Assembly (NCBI GenBank): GCA_905221605.1
Contig: CAJNDS010002644.1
Coordinates: 33,501-97,500, forward strand
Reading direction: 5' to 3'
Length of the DNA: 64,000 nt
Source of the DNA: Symbiodinium natans
Taxonomy: Eukaryota > Sar > Dinophyceae > Suessiales > Symbiodiniaceae
Shown: positions 10,757 through 23,500 of the stretch, in pieces
Layout: the number at the start of each line of letters is the position of its first letter
How positions within the stretch are numbered: the first letter of the stretch is position 1
Notes under the pieces: model-generated
The model's database searches: none
What the model was told of the DNA's origin: nothing
Seen by the model: the letters and a program-made list of their open reading frames with translations, nothing else
Made by a program: the position numbers and the translations under genes

Positions 10757-13700
10757 CCACAAAAGTGCATGGGCCCAGGGGCCAGAAGAAGCTTGCCGTC
10801 TTCGGAGACCTTGAGGCGATCCGCCTGAAGGCATTGGGGGATTTAGGGTTTAGGGTGTAGGGTCTAGGGCTTGGGGTTTGGGGTTTAGGGTTTAAGGGTT
10901 GAAGGGTTAAGGGTTTGGGGTTTAAGGTTTAAACCCTAAGGGTGTAAGGGTTTGGGGTTTAGGGTTTAGGGTTTAAGGGTTTAAGGGTTACGGGTTAGGG
11001 GTTAAAGGGTTAAAGGGTCAAAGGGTTCAAAGGGTTCAAAGGGTTAAAGGGTTAAAAGGGTTAAAGGGTTCAAGGGTTCAAGGGCTTAAGGGTTTAAGGG
11101 TTTAAGGGTTCAAGGTTTCAAGGTTTCAAGGTTTTAAGGGTTTAAGGGTTTAGGGTTCAGGGTTTAGGGCTTAGGGTTTTAAAAAGGGTGCCCTTCTTGG
11201 CTTAACTACAAGGGAGCCTAAGCTCTAACAATCAAGGGAATGAGGGTCCACTCTGGGTACTAGAGAAGGCGTAAATGAATCCTTCACAGAAGTGCCAAAC
11301 CCTAAACCCTACACCCTACACCCTACACCCTAAACCCTAAACCCTAAACCCTAAAACCTAAACCCTAAACCCTAAACCCTAAACCCTAACCCTAACCCTA
11401 GACATCCTAAACCGACTGAAGCTCAGGACGCCGCCATCTGGCGGTAGTCTCCGTTCGTCTCTCTGTAGAGCTGCCGGTGAAGCCTCTCCTGGTCAAAGCC
11501 GATGATCGAAATTCAAGGTTTTGGGGTTGACCCAACCCTAAACCCTAAACCCTAAACCCTAAACCCTAAAACCCTAAAACCTAAACCCTAAACCCTAAAC
11601 CTTACATCCAGCTTGCACGTGCCCCAAAGTACAGTTACACCCCCTCGTCTGAGTCTCATTGCACCTACCCACCCATGCACACGAGCCTTCAGAAAAGGTC
11701 TGCTTGCAGGGTTTAGGGTTGATGTCGTACACTAAACCCTAAAACGCATAAAGCTTGAACCCTCAAACCTACAAACTTCATTTAAGCCCTCGTTTCGACA
11801 AAGCTGCGGCTTAGCTTCGGATTTGGGGCTTTGGGGTCTATAGGATGTTAAGCCTGAAACCTAAACGGAGGCCGTGCCTTAAGAGAGGGGGTTCAAGGGG
11901 GTATGTAACCTGAGGTTTCCTAATAACCCCCCACTTCTCCCCAAAACTCCCTAAGCTTCCCTAAGGTTCCAGACATGCCTACCCCCCATGAACCCCCCTC
12001 CCATGAGACCTTCTAAAAAAGAATCATAGCTCGTCCGGCAAACGATTGCAAGATGCCAAGCGGGTGTCTTAAAGCCATGGTAGGGTGCGATGGGAGTCGC
12101 GGAACGGACATCCTGAACCCAAGATTCTCAATCCCTGAACCTCCCCCCCGAACCCTAAACGCACCCCACTCCATAAGCCCGAATCCCGGGAATGAGGGAA
12201 GTAGGGCCCTATACATACCCTTTGAGGGATTATATAGGGTGCCTCACTCCCTCATCCCTACTAACTAAGAACCAGCCCTAAACCCTAAACCCTATATAAA
12301 CCCTAAACCCTAGACCCTAAACTCTATCTAAACCCTAAACCCTAAACCCCCGTCGCCGGCCTTGATCACAAGCTCCAAGGTGTTCGATGTCGTGTTGTCC
12401 TGCTGCTCCGAGGAAGGAAGCCCAAGCTCTTCAGGGATAGGGCTGCTTAGGGTTTAGGGTTTGGGGTTTGGGGTTTGGGGTTTGGGGCTTGGGGCTTGGG
12501 GTTTGGGGCTTGGGGCTTGGGGTTTGGGGTTTGGGGTTTAGGGCTTTAGGGCTTTAGGGCTTTAGGGCTTTAGGGCTTTAGGGCTTTAGGGCTTTAGGGC
12601 TTTAGGGTGTAGGGCTTTAGGGCTTTAGGGCTTTAGGGCTTTAGGGCTTTAGGGCTTTAGGGCTTTAGGGCTTTGGGGCTTTAGGGCTTTAGGGCTTTGG
12701 GGCTTTAGGGCTTTAGGGTTTAGGGTGTAGGGTTTAGGGTTTGGGGTTTGGGGTTTAGGGTTTGGGGGCAAGGGGCAAGGGTTTAGGAGTTTGGGCTTTG
12801 GGGGGTAGCTCTACTGTCCTGACCCCAGCTATCTACCATAAATACGCGGGAAACAACTTTTCCAACGGGCTTTGAGAGGAAGCCCTTAGATCAATTCCCA
12901 TAAACATTGGCAGTTCACGAACCCTAAACAGAGAAAATACCAATCCCCAAACCATAAACCCCCCAAACCTTAATAAAGGTCTAGTGCTCAGAAGGGGATG
13001 CAAGCTGGAGCTCCCACGCCAGCGAATTAGGCAAGTAAGGTAACCTATATGTGGGTTTCCGAAAATTAGGATGCCCTTTTGAGGGCGTCCCTTTAAACAT
13101 TTAAAGGGGATTCTACTCCATTGGGGGGGGGGGGGGCATAAAATAGGTACCCCTATTCCTTGCGTGGGGCGGTTTACGAACATAAGGGACCCAAATAGTA
13201 GGATTCCGTCATTATAAGGCCCCCAATAAATAAAGTGCCCCTAATTTCGGAAACCCCGCAATATTGTATTCCTTTACACGGCATAAACAGGTGCCTAGTG
13301 AAGAACCAGGGTTGAGGTTTTCGTGGTTTGGGGCGATTTTCGTGCTCTCCTAAGCCCTAAACCCGACACCCTAAACCCGAAACCCTAAACCCGATGTCCG
13401 TTGAACCCAGCTGAGGCTTGCACATATGCCGAGATGAAGAGGTTTCGACCTGAAAGCCACTCGAGGGTTTAGGGCTGAATGAGGGTTTATGGCTGAGGGC
13501 TCAGGATTTGGGGGTTGGTGTTACCCAGGGAACGCAAGCGTCCACTCCGCATTTTCTCCCCTTAGTCAAAGGCAACTCAGCAACAGGCTCTCTTGAGACG
13601 AGGAGACTATGTGGCCCTTTCCTCCACCTTCCCCAAAAAACTAGACCCAGGAGTAGCCTAGGAATCAACAGGGTAGCCTTTTTGGCCTTAAGGGGATTAC

Positions 13701-16700
13701 TAGGGAACTCCAACCCTGAAAAAAGGACGTAAGGGCCTACTCCGGGTCCTGGAAAAACACCAAACCGCCTTTCAGAGGCGCAAGAACAGATTCCGAATTG
13801 AGAAGCGTGCGACGGTTTAGGGTTTAGGGCTTAGGGCTTAGGGTTTAGGGTTTAGGGTTTAGGGTTTAGGGTTTAGGGCTTGCGTACCACCTGTTTTTGA
13901 AAAAATTGACTCTTTATGGTTTACCTGGAGTTTACTTCAATTCGCCCCGGAAAAATCTTACGCAATCTGCTAGGACAGAGACCCAACAAGGGCCATGACT
14001 TCGGATACACGTGAAGATAAGAGAGAAACAGCTACCAGGGCGTAGGGTTTAGGCTTTCGGGTTTTAGGTTGCTTTGGCTTTCTGCTAGAGCTAGGCTGTG
14101 ACATTGACTGCCAAGGAACAAGTCCTCCCTCCGAGATACTTTCTCTTTGTTCAGCCGTTCCCTTTCCCAGTTTGCACCTCTCAACCCAACTCCCAACGGA
14201 TGCGAAGTGGACAACAGGACTATGTCGGGCATTCAGCCCTTGAAAGTAGGGTTGAGGGTAAAGATGGTCAGGGTTGATAGGGATGATAGGCCTTACAGAA
14301 TATTCAGGGCTCATCGTGTGTTTAGGGGTTTAGAAGGTTTAGGGTTTAGGGCCCCCCAAACCTGTAAATCAACTTGCCAGTCTCGGGAAGATCTTTGGAA
14401 AGAGCCCTGCTGCAGAAATATGGCCTTCTGCAGCTACATGCAGGACGCGGGCTGGACTCCCTCAAGCTTCATACTAGTCAGACCCCCTGAACCCAGTCCG
14501 AAATACTAATCAGTATGAGTTGGGATGTTCCCCCTTATACTGACAGTCCTTCACAGGGATGATAGTACCCCCCAATTATAATCTCGATTACGGACTGTTA
14601 GTATGAGGGGAAATCCCAAAGCATAAGTCCTAATCCTTAAAACCCTAAAACCCTGAAACCCTAAACCTTTTTGCTACCAGGCCGCCGTCCGTGGACATGT
14701 CGACCAAGTAGTAATTGTCACTGAGCTTCATTCCTTCCTGGTCAGAGAGGGTTTAGGGTTTAGGGTTTAGGGTTTAGGGGTTTAGGGTTTAGGGTTTAGG
14801 GTTTAGGGTTTAGGGTGCTCGGCATGAGGGTCCAGGAGCATATAGATTCAGGGCTTAGGGCTTAGGAGGCTCTTGAACGTACGCAGGGCCAGACATGCAG
14901 GGTAAGTCGTAACACCTTACTTCGGGAACATGTACCTAAGACTGAACTATCGAAATTTGACCCGATGTGAATTTTATACTTGTGACAACTACAGCAAGTG
15001 CTCTCAACCCGAAGACCTCAACCTAAATTCCATAGCCCCACCTAGGGCACCTCCGGCCCTACTTGAGAACTACACATGCGCCTTCCAGTTGGGGGTGGGA
15101 GGGATTAGGGTTTAGGGCTCAAGGTTCAGTGTTTATAAGCCTTAGGGCTCAAGGGCTCAAAAACCTCCAACCCTCCCTAAACCCTAAACCCTAAACCCTA
15201 AACCCTAAACCCTAAACCCTAAACCCTAAACCCTAAACCCTAAACCCTAAAACGCCGAAGCCCAGGACCCCCTAAGGCTCCACAGAACCCGGCTTCCACA
15301 CCTTCAAGCCAAGCTGGAAGCCGCTGGGCTTCCGGAAGGGTTTAGGGTTTAGGGTTTAGGGTTTAGGGTTTTAGGGTTTTAGGGTTTTGGGGTTTTCGGG
15401 TTTTCGGGTTTAGGGTTTAGGGTTTTAGGGTTTTAGGGTTTTAGGGTTTTCGGGTTTTAGGGTTTAGGGTTTAGGCTTTAGGGTTTAGGGTTTAGGGTTT
15501 AGGGTTTAGGCTTTAGGCTTTAGGGCTTTAGGGCTTTAGGATTTAGGGCTGTAGGGTCCGGGATTAGGTTGGAGTTTTTAGGTGCTAAGGGTTTTAGGGT
15601 TTCAGGCTTTTAGGACCTTTTAGAGTTAAGGGTGTAGGGTTCAGGCTTCTTTTGGCGGAATGCGTGGGGTTGTCAGGCTGGTAGAATAAAGTTGAGGCTT
15701 TGGGGCTTGGTTTATGGTTACCCGGTGGCCCCAAAGCACAAATGGACTCGAAACATCTGCGGTTCAGGGTTGGGAGACCCCTGACAATGGATTGTTCGGC
15801 TGCTTTTGTGGATCGTGAGGACATATATGTAGGGTTCTAGATGCACACTCATGGCTAAACCCCAAACACCAAACCGCAAACCCGAAACCCGAAACCCGAA
15901 ACCCCAAACCCTAAACCCTCAAGTGTAGGGCTGCCAGCCTTCAGGACATACTTCTGGTTCGTCCCCTCGGTAAAATCCTGCGTGCAAGGGCAGGGAAGGG
16001 CTTTCAGTGGCCCACTAAACCCGAAACCCCCTAAACCCTCTAAACCCCCTAAACACCCCTAAACACGTTTGGGCCCAAAGCCCTTCAAGAACCCAAGAAC
16101 TAAGCGCCGGCTCCTCCCCTCTTTCCGCTCAGAAGACTGAAAGGATGGCGACCGATGTTTCCAAAAGGCAAGTTAGGGTTAGGGTTTAGGGTTTTAGGGT
16201 TTTAGGGTTTTAGGGTTTTAGGGTTTTAGGGTTTTAGGGTTTTAGGGTTCTAGGGTTCTAGGGTTCTAGGGTTTTAGGGTTTTAGAGTTTTAGGGTTTTA
16301 GGGTTTTAGGGTTTTAGGGTTTTCGGGTTTTCGGGTTTTCGGGTTTTCGGGTTTTCGGGTTTTGGGGTTTTGGGGTTTTGGGGTTTTGGGGTTTTGGGGT
16401 TTTGGGGTTTTGGGGTTTTGGGGTTTTGGGGTTTTAGGGTTTTAGGGTTTTAGGGTTTTCGGGTTTTCGGGTTTTAGGGTTTTAGGGTGTAGGGCTTAGA
16501 GGGTAGATAGGGTTTAGAGGATTTAGAGGCTTGATAGGGTTTAGAGTCGTCTGAAGCCATGTACATTCTTCTTGTTTTCCTTAATGGAGCGCTTAGTGTT
16601 CATGGAGTAGGGTCTGGGTCATGAGCAATGCGGTAAGAGGGCCGAATATGCTTACAACTAGGCCTTGCGGTGTTCTTGTTGGCGGGAATCGCTCCCCGTC

Positions 16701-17492
16701 ATTTTCGGCCGCCAGGCGCAAAAGGTGAGACTACAAACCCCTACACCCTGACACAGAGGCCCTAGGCCCGAAGCCCTAATTAAACCCTAAACCCTGGACC
16801 CTAGACCCTAGAAACCCTAAACTCTAAACCCCAAACCCCAAACCCTAAACCCCAAACCCTAAACCCTAAACCCTTCCCTCAAGAGTCCTTGGGGGCGCCA
16901 CGGCTTGAGGAGGGTGCGGAGCGCGACGTCACCTCGCCGGCCTCCTCCTGTGCTGCTTTGGCGTCTCAAGGGTAGGGGGAGTTAGGGTTTAGGGTTTAGG
17001 GGTTCAGGGTTTGGGGTTTAGGGTTTAGGGTTAAGGGATTTAGGGTTTAGGGTCTAGGGTTTAGGGTCTAGGGTATGGGGTTTAGGGGTTTAGGGTTTAC
17101 TCAAGCATGTCTCGCAGTAACGGCATAGTGTGCAGGCTTTTGTGAGCTGACATCCTAAGCCTTGAGATCTTCCCCCTTATACTAGCAGTCCTGAAGAGGG
17201 AACAAGGGGGAAAATCCCTAAACCCTAAACCCTAAACCCTAAACCCTAAACTCTAAACCCTAAACCCTAAACCCGAGACGCTAAAAACCCTAAACCCTAA
17301 ATCCTAAACCCGAAACCCTAAACCCTAAACCCTAAACCCCAAGCCTCGCAAAACGAGCGCCGCGCCTCACCCAAGTGCACGAGCTCGCTAGAGATGTAGC
17401 GCTGCGTTCTGGGCGTCCTGGCCGGGGCGCGTTCCCCCCCCCCACACCCAGCAAAAAAGAAGGAAGAATGAATACCAAACGTATTTTACTAC

Positions 17493-17525
<33 letters not shown>

Positions 17526-20500
17526 GTGAAAATATAAATAGTGCTGACAAAAAATAAAAATAGCAAAATAGTAGTACTAATAGCGATAGTAATAAATAAT
17601 CATCATAATAGTAATACCAACAACAATAATAATAACAATAATGTAGTAGTAATAAAAAATACAGATACAACAATAATAAGAACAATGATGATACTAATCA
17701 TCATAATAATCATCATAATAACAATGACAGCGCCTACGCTGCAAAGGCCACTGGACCCGAAACAATGCAAAAGGGTGCCCGCTTTTGTGCTGCTGGGCCG
17801 CGCAAAGGGAATGTAACGCAACAAGGAACAAGGGCCCACTCAGGGTCGTGGCAATCGAGAGGTTTAGGGTTTCACGGTGGAGGGGCTCTCCAGATTCAGG
17901 GTTTAGGGCTTAGGGTTTAGGGTTCTGAAATCAAGTTCCAGGCCTCTTGGGCATTGAGGGCAGCCTAAACACAACCTGCCAGGCTTCAGGGAAGGCTGCG
18001 GCCTCAGGGGTTAGGGCTCATTAGGGTTTTGGGTTTTCCCAATGTTGAAGCGGTGCAGAAAGTGGCTTAACGGCAAGTTCAGATCGATCAGGCGTCAAGC
18101 TCCTGCTTGCCATCAGCTGCCGAAGAAACTTAGGGTCTATCGATTAGGGTTAAAGGTTTCTTCCGAATCCGGACACCCGACCTTAGCAAAACCCAAACCC
18201 AGCGTCCTCAGCACGACTGGGAACTCGCATTTGTTCTTCAGGTATGTCCTCGGCACGCACGCTGCCATGAACAACTCTTATCTCAAAGTTCAGATGGTTC
18301 ACAAAATCGGCCGCGCTTTTCAGGGGAATCCTAGCCTAATTATTAACCCTCAACTAAGACTCTCTGCATGAGTCTTGAAAGCTCCCCTTCGAACATAAGC
18401 ACTCTCAGACACTCTCTCTTTCTCACAGATGCATGCCTCACAAAACAGCGCCAGCTTGCTGAAACCTGCGCCGCACATTTTCGTAAGCTCCAATGCAAGA
18501 CCTAAACCCCAAACCCTAATCCCTAAACCCTAAACCCTAAACTTCACAAAAACCTAAACTTCACAGCCTAAACCCCAAACCCGAAACCCTAAACCGCCAA
18601 CCCACCGGGCCCACGAAGAGGGCCCCGGCACGTTCCGCCGATGCTGGTCTTCCCATTCCACGTGGTTGTACACCGGCTGGGCCTCATGGCTTCTGAGATC
18701 GCTGGCAGGGTTTAGGGTTTAGGGTTTGGGGTTTGGGGTTCAGGGTTTGGGGTTTAGGGTTCAGGGTTTAGGGTTCAGGGTTCAGGGTTTAGGGTTTAGG
18801 GTTTAGGGTTACAGTAAACTCCAAAAAGTTGGAACATCCTTATTCCCCTGACCCACAAGGTATACTAAACGGAATCCCAGCTCTCATCATCCTTAAACCA
18901 TGCTCCAACTTTCTGGGGTTTGCTGTAGGGTTGAGCGTTTAAGGATGGACTTTGCGGGCTTGGGGTTTAGGGCTTGGGGTGTAGGGTTTAGGGTTTAGGG
19001 TTTAGGTTTATTTAGGGTTTAGGGTTTAGGGTTTCCTGCGGTTTGGGGTTTAGGATCTAGGGCTCCCTCTCCTTTTTTTGCGCTGGGTAGTTGCCCAAAG
19101 AACCTAGGACCCACAGAGCCCAATTTCCGTCTCCTTAAGGAAGCTACCTTATAGGGTTTGGACGATTAGGAATATGTTTTAGTTCATGTTGGCGGGGATT
19201 TTTATTTTTTTGGGGGGGGGGGGAGGACCCCTCTGTTCCTGGAATAATCCACCCGAAACCCTAAACCCTAAAATCCGGGGCTGCCTCTAACCCTAAGCCA
19301 CAGGGCTGCCTCGACAACATACAAAAACACCGAGGACACAGAAATAAGAACGACCGGCCCTCAACCTTCAAAACAAATTCGATAAACGATCGTATGTGAT
19401 ATCGTCTAGGGGGCCTGTGCAAAAATGAAATTTCTATGTGCTATTCGGGTTCTATAGGGGCCTATGAAAATTGAAAATGCGTTCTAATCCGCCCCAAGTC
19501 ATTTTCGTGTGTGCGGCTGAAACAGACTTGATCAAACTGACAAGAGCTTGCGTAGCGGACCATAATGTCCCGCCACCAAACCTCATGGCACTTCTGCAAC
19601 CCAAGCCAGCATTGTTAGCCCTGGCAGCTTAAGTACATTGAGCACTTGAGCTATTTGGGGCTGAGTGAATTGTGCATTTGAAGCGCGTGAGGTTTATTCT
19701 AAACCCTATGGACATCGAGCTGGCAACGCAGAGGCTTAAGCAAATTGAGAAATTTGGCACGGCCGCCTAAGAGGTCTAACCACAGAAGATGAGCAACCTA
19801 GCTTTGGAACCCCCTGCCCGATCCTCATGTCTGCCAGCTAAAACATCATCCCCTGCTGATGCTTCTCAGGGTGTGCTTCTTTTTTGCAAGTCGGCCTCTC
19901 AAACTCTTGCATCAGCAGCATCATTTCTGCTCTATGATTTCGGAGACTCAGTAGAGCGAACATTTGAACCCTGTTGGGCTCCACTTGTTGTTTTTGGCAA
20001 CGGCGTCTTGGGCAGGCAAGAACCTAGAAGTAGATGGACTTCAGTGTGTGTGGGCCAATTGTCTCCCACAGTCTGACACGGCGATTGAATCCTTGCCGGG
20101 CTTGGGGAATCTGGTCGGCACGTCGAGCCTGGCCCACAAGCTCTCTGCAGTCGCCACACCACACCCTGTTCAGGCCTAGGCCTTCGATGCGTGAAGACAC
20201 TTTCTGAACACGTTCTTGAGGCCCACCAGCATGATGTTGTGGAACAGACGTAGCCCTGCCACCAAGCCGGACGTGCTGGGGTTGTTGGACAGGCTCCGTG
20301 CCGGAGTTGGCGAATGAAGCCACATCACAAACCGTCATTTCAGCAAACACAAGACAGTATAAGAAACATGAGTTGAGGGGCTGAGGGCGCATGCTGCGGG
20401 TAACCAAGCCCATTGTGAGCCGTGAGCCCGCTCCCTTTGCTTTTGTGGGAAGCGGGGCGCCAGCCTTCACGTGAGCTTTCGGCCCGCGTCGCCCAAAGAA

Positions 20501-23500
20501 AGTCGCCGCAAACTATTTGGGGAACTGTAGAAAATCTCAGAACTTAAATGGATGAAATTTCTGGAATCTTTGCACATATGTGGCATTGCTTTAGTCGAAT
20601 ATCAGAAACTTGAGGTTCCAAAGATGCCCAGAAATATTTGAATTCCAAATCAAAGATCACTGATCGGATTTGTTCTCATATTTTTTTCTATCCAGAGTCG
20701 TTTGAAATTCTCTCCTGCCATGTCAGATTCAGAAAATGAAAGAAGATGTCAGTATGTGAGATTTCATATTTCCTATTTCCCACTCAAGAACAAGTGTTCT
20801 CAAATTTCGTTTCGCATCCGGACAAATACTATCACGTGTCGTTTCGTGTCCGACCCCCATAATCTGGAGAAAATCCGCAGACTTGATCTATGAAATTGAA
20901 CACAGGGCCAAAATCATTGTCGGTGACGTTTCGCACCCAGCCGTGGGACTAGTTTCTACCAAAACGTCTACTCTACAAGCTGGGGAGCCTCCCGAACGCT
21001 TGTCTGCAGGGAAACCTTGCGTGCGCGCATGGCGACACCCCTAAACCCTAAACCTTAAACCCTAAACCCTAAACCCTAAACCTTAAACCCTAAACCCTAA
21101 ACCCTAAAAATCCAGATCCAGCCCCCGTACGGAAGCGACAGTTCGGTCCTCGGCCTTCTTGGCCTGCTTAACGCGGGGGTTTCGGGTTTAGGGTTTAGGG
21201 TTTATATAGGGTTTAGGGTTTAGGGTTTAGGGTTTAGGGTTTAGGGTTTAGGGTTTAGGGTTTGCGGCGACATTTCGGTACAGTCGCCCGCCTGAGCCTC
21301 CCTGTCCTACCTGCTGTCCCGACTGCGTCGCGTCACATGCTGCGTGGCACTTTGTCTTTAAACTCTACCTACCCCACTTGTGTCTGATTGAATTCTCAAG
21401 TTTTGTACCCTTTGAACACAGGCCCTATTGCCAGTCATGTTTCGTTTCGCACGGCTAAGAAGGAACAAAACAGTTCTTTCACAAGCCTCGTTGAAAACGT
21501 TTCGTTCAAAACGTAGAGTGTTGTTACCAGAGTCAAACCCAACAAACGTTCAGTTCAGTTTTATTTGAAAACGTTTCGTGCGGTTCGTGCAAAAGTTTCG
21601 TTGAGAACGGGTGCGATCCATTTCTTTTGTATTTTAATAAGGCCTAAAATAGGGGGTTGGTTCCTTTAAAGGGAACCCAGAACCGCAGAAGGGTAATTAA
21701 AGGGTACCACGGGGCTACCAAGACACTGCTTTCCCTCGACCCTAGATCTTAAACCCTAAACCCTAAACCGGAAACCCTAAACCCTAAACCCCAAACCCCA
21801 TACCCTAAGCCCTAAAGTCCTGAACCCTGAACCCTAAACCGCAGTTCTTGAAAGAGGGATCACAGGGATCCTTCTGGTTCGGGCAACTCATCACGGTTTA
21901 GGGGCTTAAGGATTTACAAGGATAGTTTAGGGTTTAGGGTTTAGGGTTTAGGGTTTAGGGTTTAGGGTTTAGGGTTTAGGGTTTAGGGTTTAGGGTTTAG
22001 GGTTTAGGGTTTAGGGTTTAGGTTGCTGTCTTAAGTTTGGGGATTTGGAGCTTAGGGTTTTTTTGGAGAGGTTCAGACCAAGCCCTTTTTACGGCACGTA
22101 GAGCTTGGTAGGCCCCATCTAGGTCCAAAGGCCTGGGGGGTTTAGGGTTTAGGGTTTAGGTATCCTTGGCTCCGAGAGAGATTCCCCTCAGATCACCAAA
22201 GGGCAAACTCAGCCTGAGCAGGCCCCAACATATCCCGGAACGGCGCTGCATTTAGTGGCTATGTAGACCCGCAAGCTCCCAAAGCCCCAAAGCCCCAAAG
22301 CCCCCAATAACCCTAAACCCTAAACCCTAAACCCAAAGCTCCAAAAAACCATTCAGGCGCACCTGCTGGATTCTCTTGAGGATCGACTGGTTCTCCCGGG
22401 TGATACGTATCAGCTCCTCATCGCCAGCGCTTCCAAAAACACGAGGTCTGTGGGCTGCCTCATCAAGCATATTATGAAGTAGGGTTTACATTACTGTTAT
22501 TGGTGAGGGTGAGTGTATATAAGGTTCCTTCTTAACATTGGTGAGTGTATATACCGGGTGTCCTTTTGGGGGTACAAGACATATATACCCCACTTCATAT
22601 GGGGTGCAGAGTTTGGGGGCTAGCAGGACTGTCGTCGGCCGGCCACGTCATGCGCTCCAAGTTTCCTTGGCCGTGTGCAAAAGCACAGCGGACATAGCGC
22701 TTGAGGCCTTCAGTTGGTCATAGGGGGTTTACAAGCGAGGGTTTACAAGCGTTTAAAACCCGAAACCTGGAACCCCAACCCCGGAGTCCGAAATTCTGAG
22801 AAGCCTGAAGCCTGAACACAGTAAGGGCCAGTCCTTCTTCCGGGCGTCCTTGTTGAGGCTGCTGGGTCCTCCAGTTTGGTACTTTTGGATCTTTGATTGG
22901 CTTCAATGGCTTTCGGAAGTTTAGGGTGAGAAAGCTTTGGAATTTAGGATTTGGTGTTTGGTGGTTCTTCGTAGGGAATGAGGGAATGAGGTTGCCTATA
23001 CGATCCCTTAAAGGGTATACATAGGGCCCTATAATTCCCTCATTCCCTTCTAAGAACATCTAAGAACCAGAGGAATTAAAGCCGAATAGAGCTGCCGGCC
23101 CAAAGACGTGAGGAACGATCCTGCCTCAGCGAGTCAGATCCTCAGCTCGGCTAAACCCTAAACCCTAAACCCTAAACCCTGAACCCTAAACCCTAAACCC
23201 TAAACCCTAAACCCTAAACCCTAAACCGCAGGCCATGTTGGGACATCTTCTAGCTACAGTACCTTTTCTCGCCTGTGGGTCTCCCTAGAGTCGTGCAAGT
23301 ATCTATCGCAAACGACCGTGCACGATGTTTTCATTGCGATCTGTGAACCTCCGAAATTGACCTCTGAAAGCGACTTGCCCAGACGGCCCACGTACTCATA
23401 CAAAGGAGCATCTCAACACAAAACAGGAACGAAGGATGGTGCGGCTGTCCATACTAGGCAGGTCAATACGGGGGCTCCCAGCAAGCGGCACATGTGCAGT

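Noticed and set aside
11413-11488. Alternative frame EASPAALQRDERRLPPDGG ending at a GTTTAG donor
   Set aside because: It is open and in one possible phase, but the other frame gives the family motif LYRETNGDY joining ADRLKVSEDG through a GC donor.
17332-17839. Membrane-like Tyr/Leu/Ile ORFs
   Set aside because: Artefacts of AT-rich simple sequence.
21106-21164. Including AKKAEDRTV as a regular CFAP97 exon
   Set aside because: It fits phase but splits a conserved motif that is continuous without it; listed only as a possible exon.
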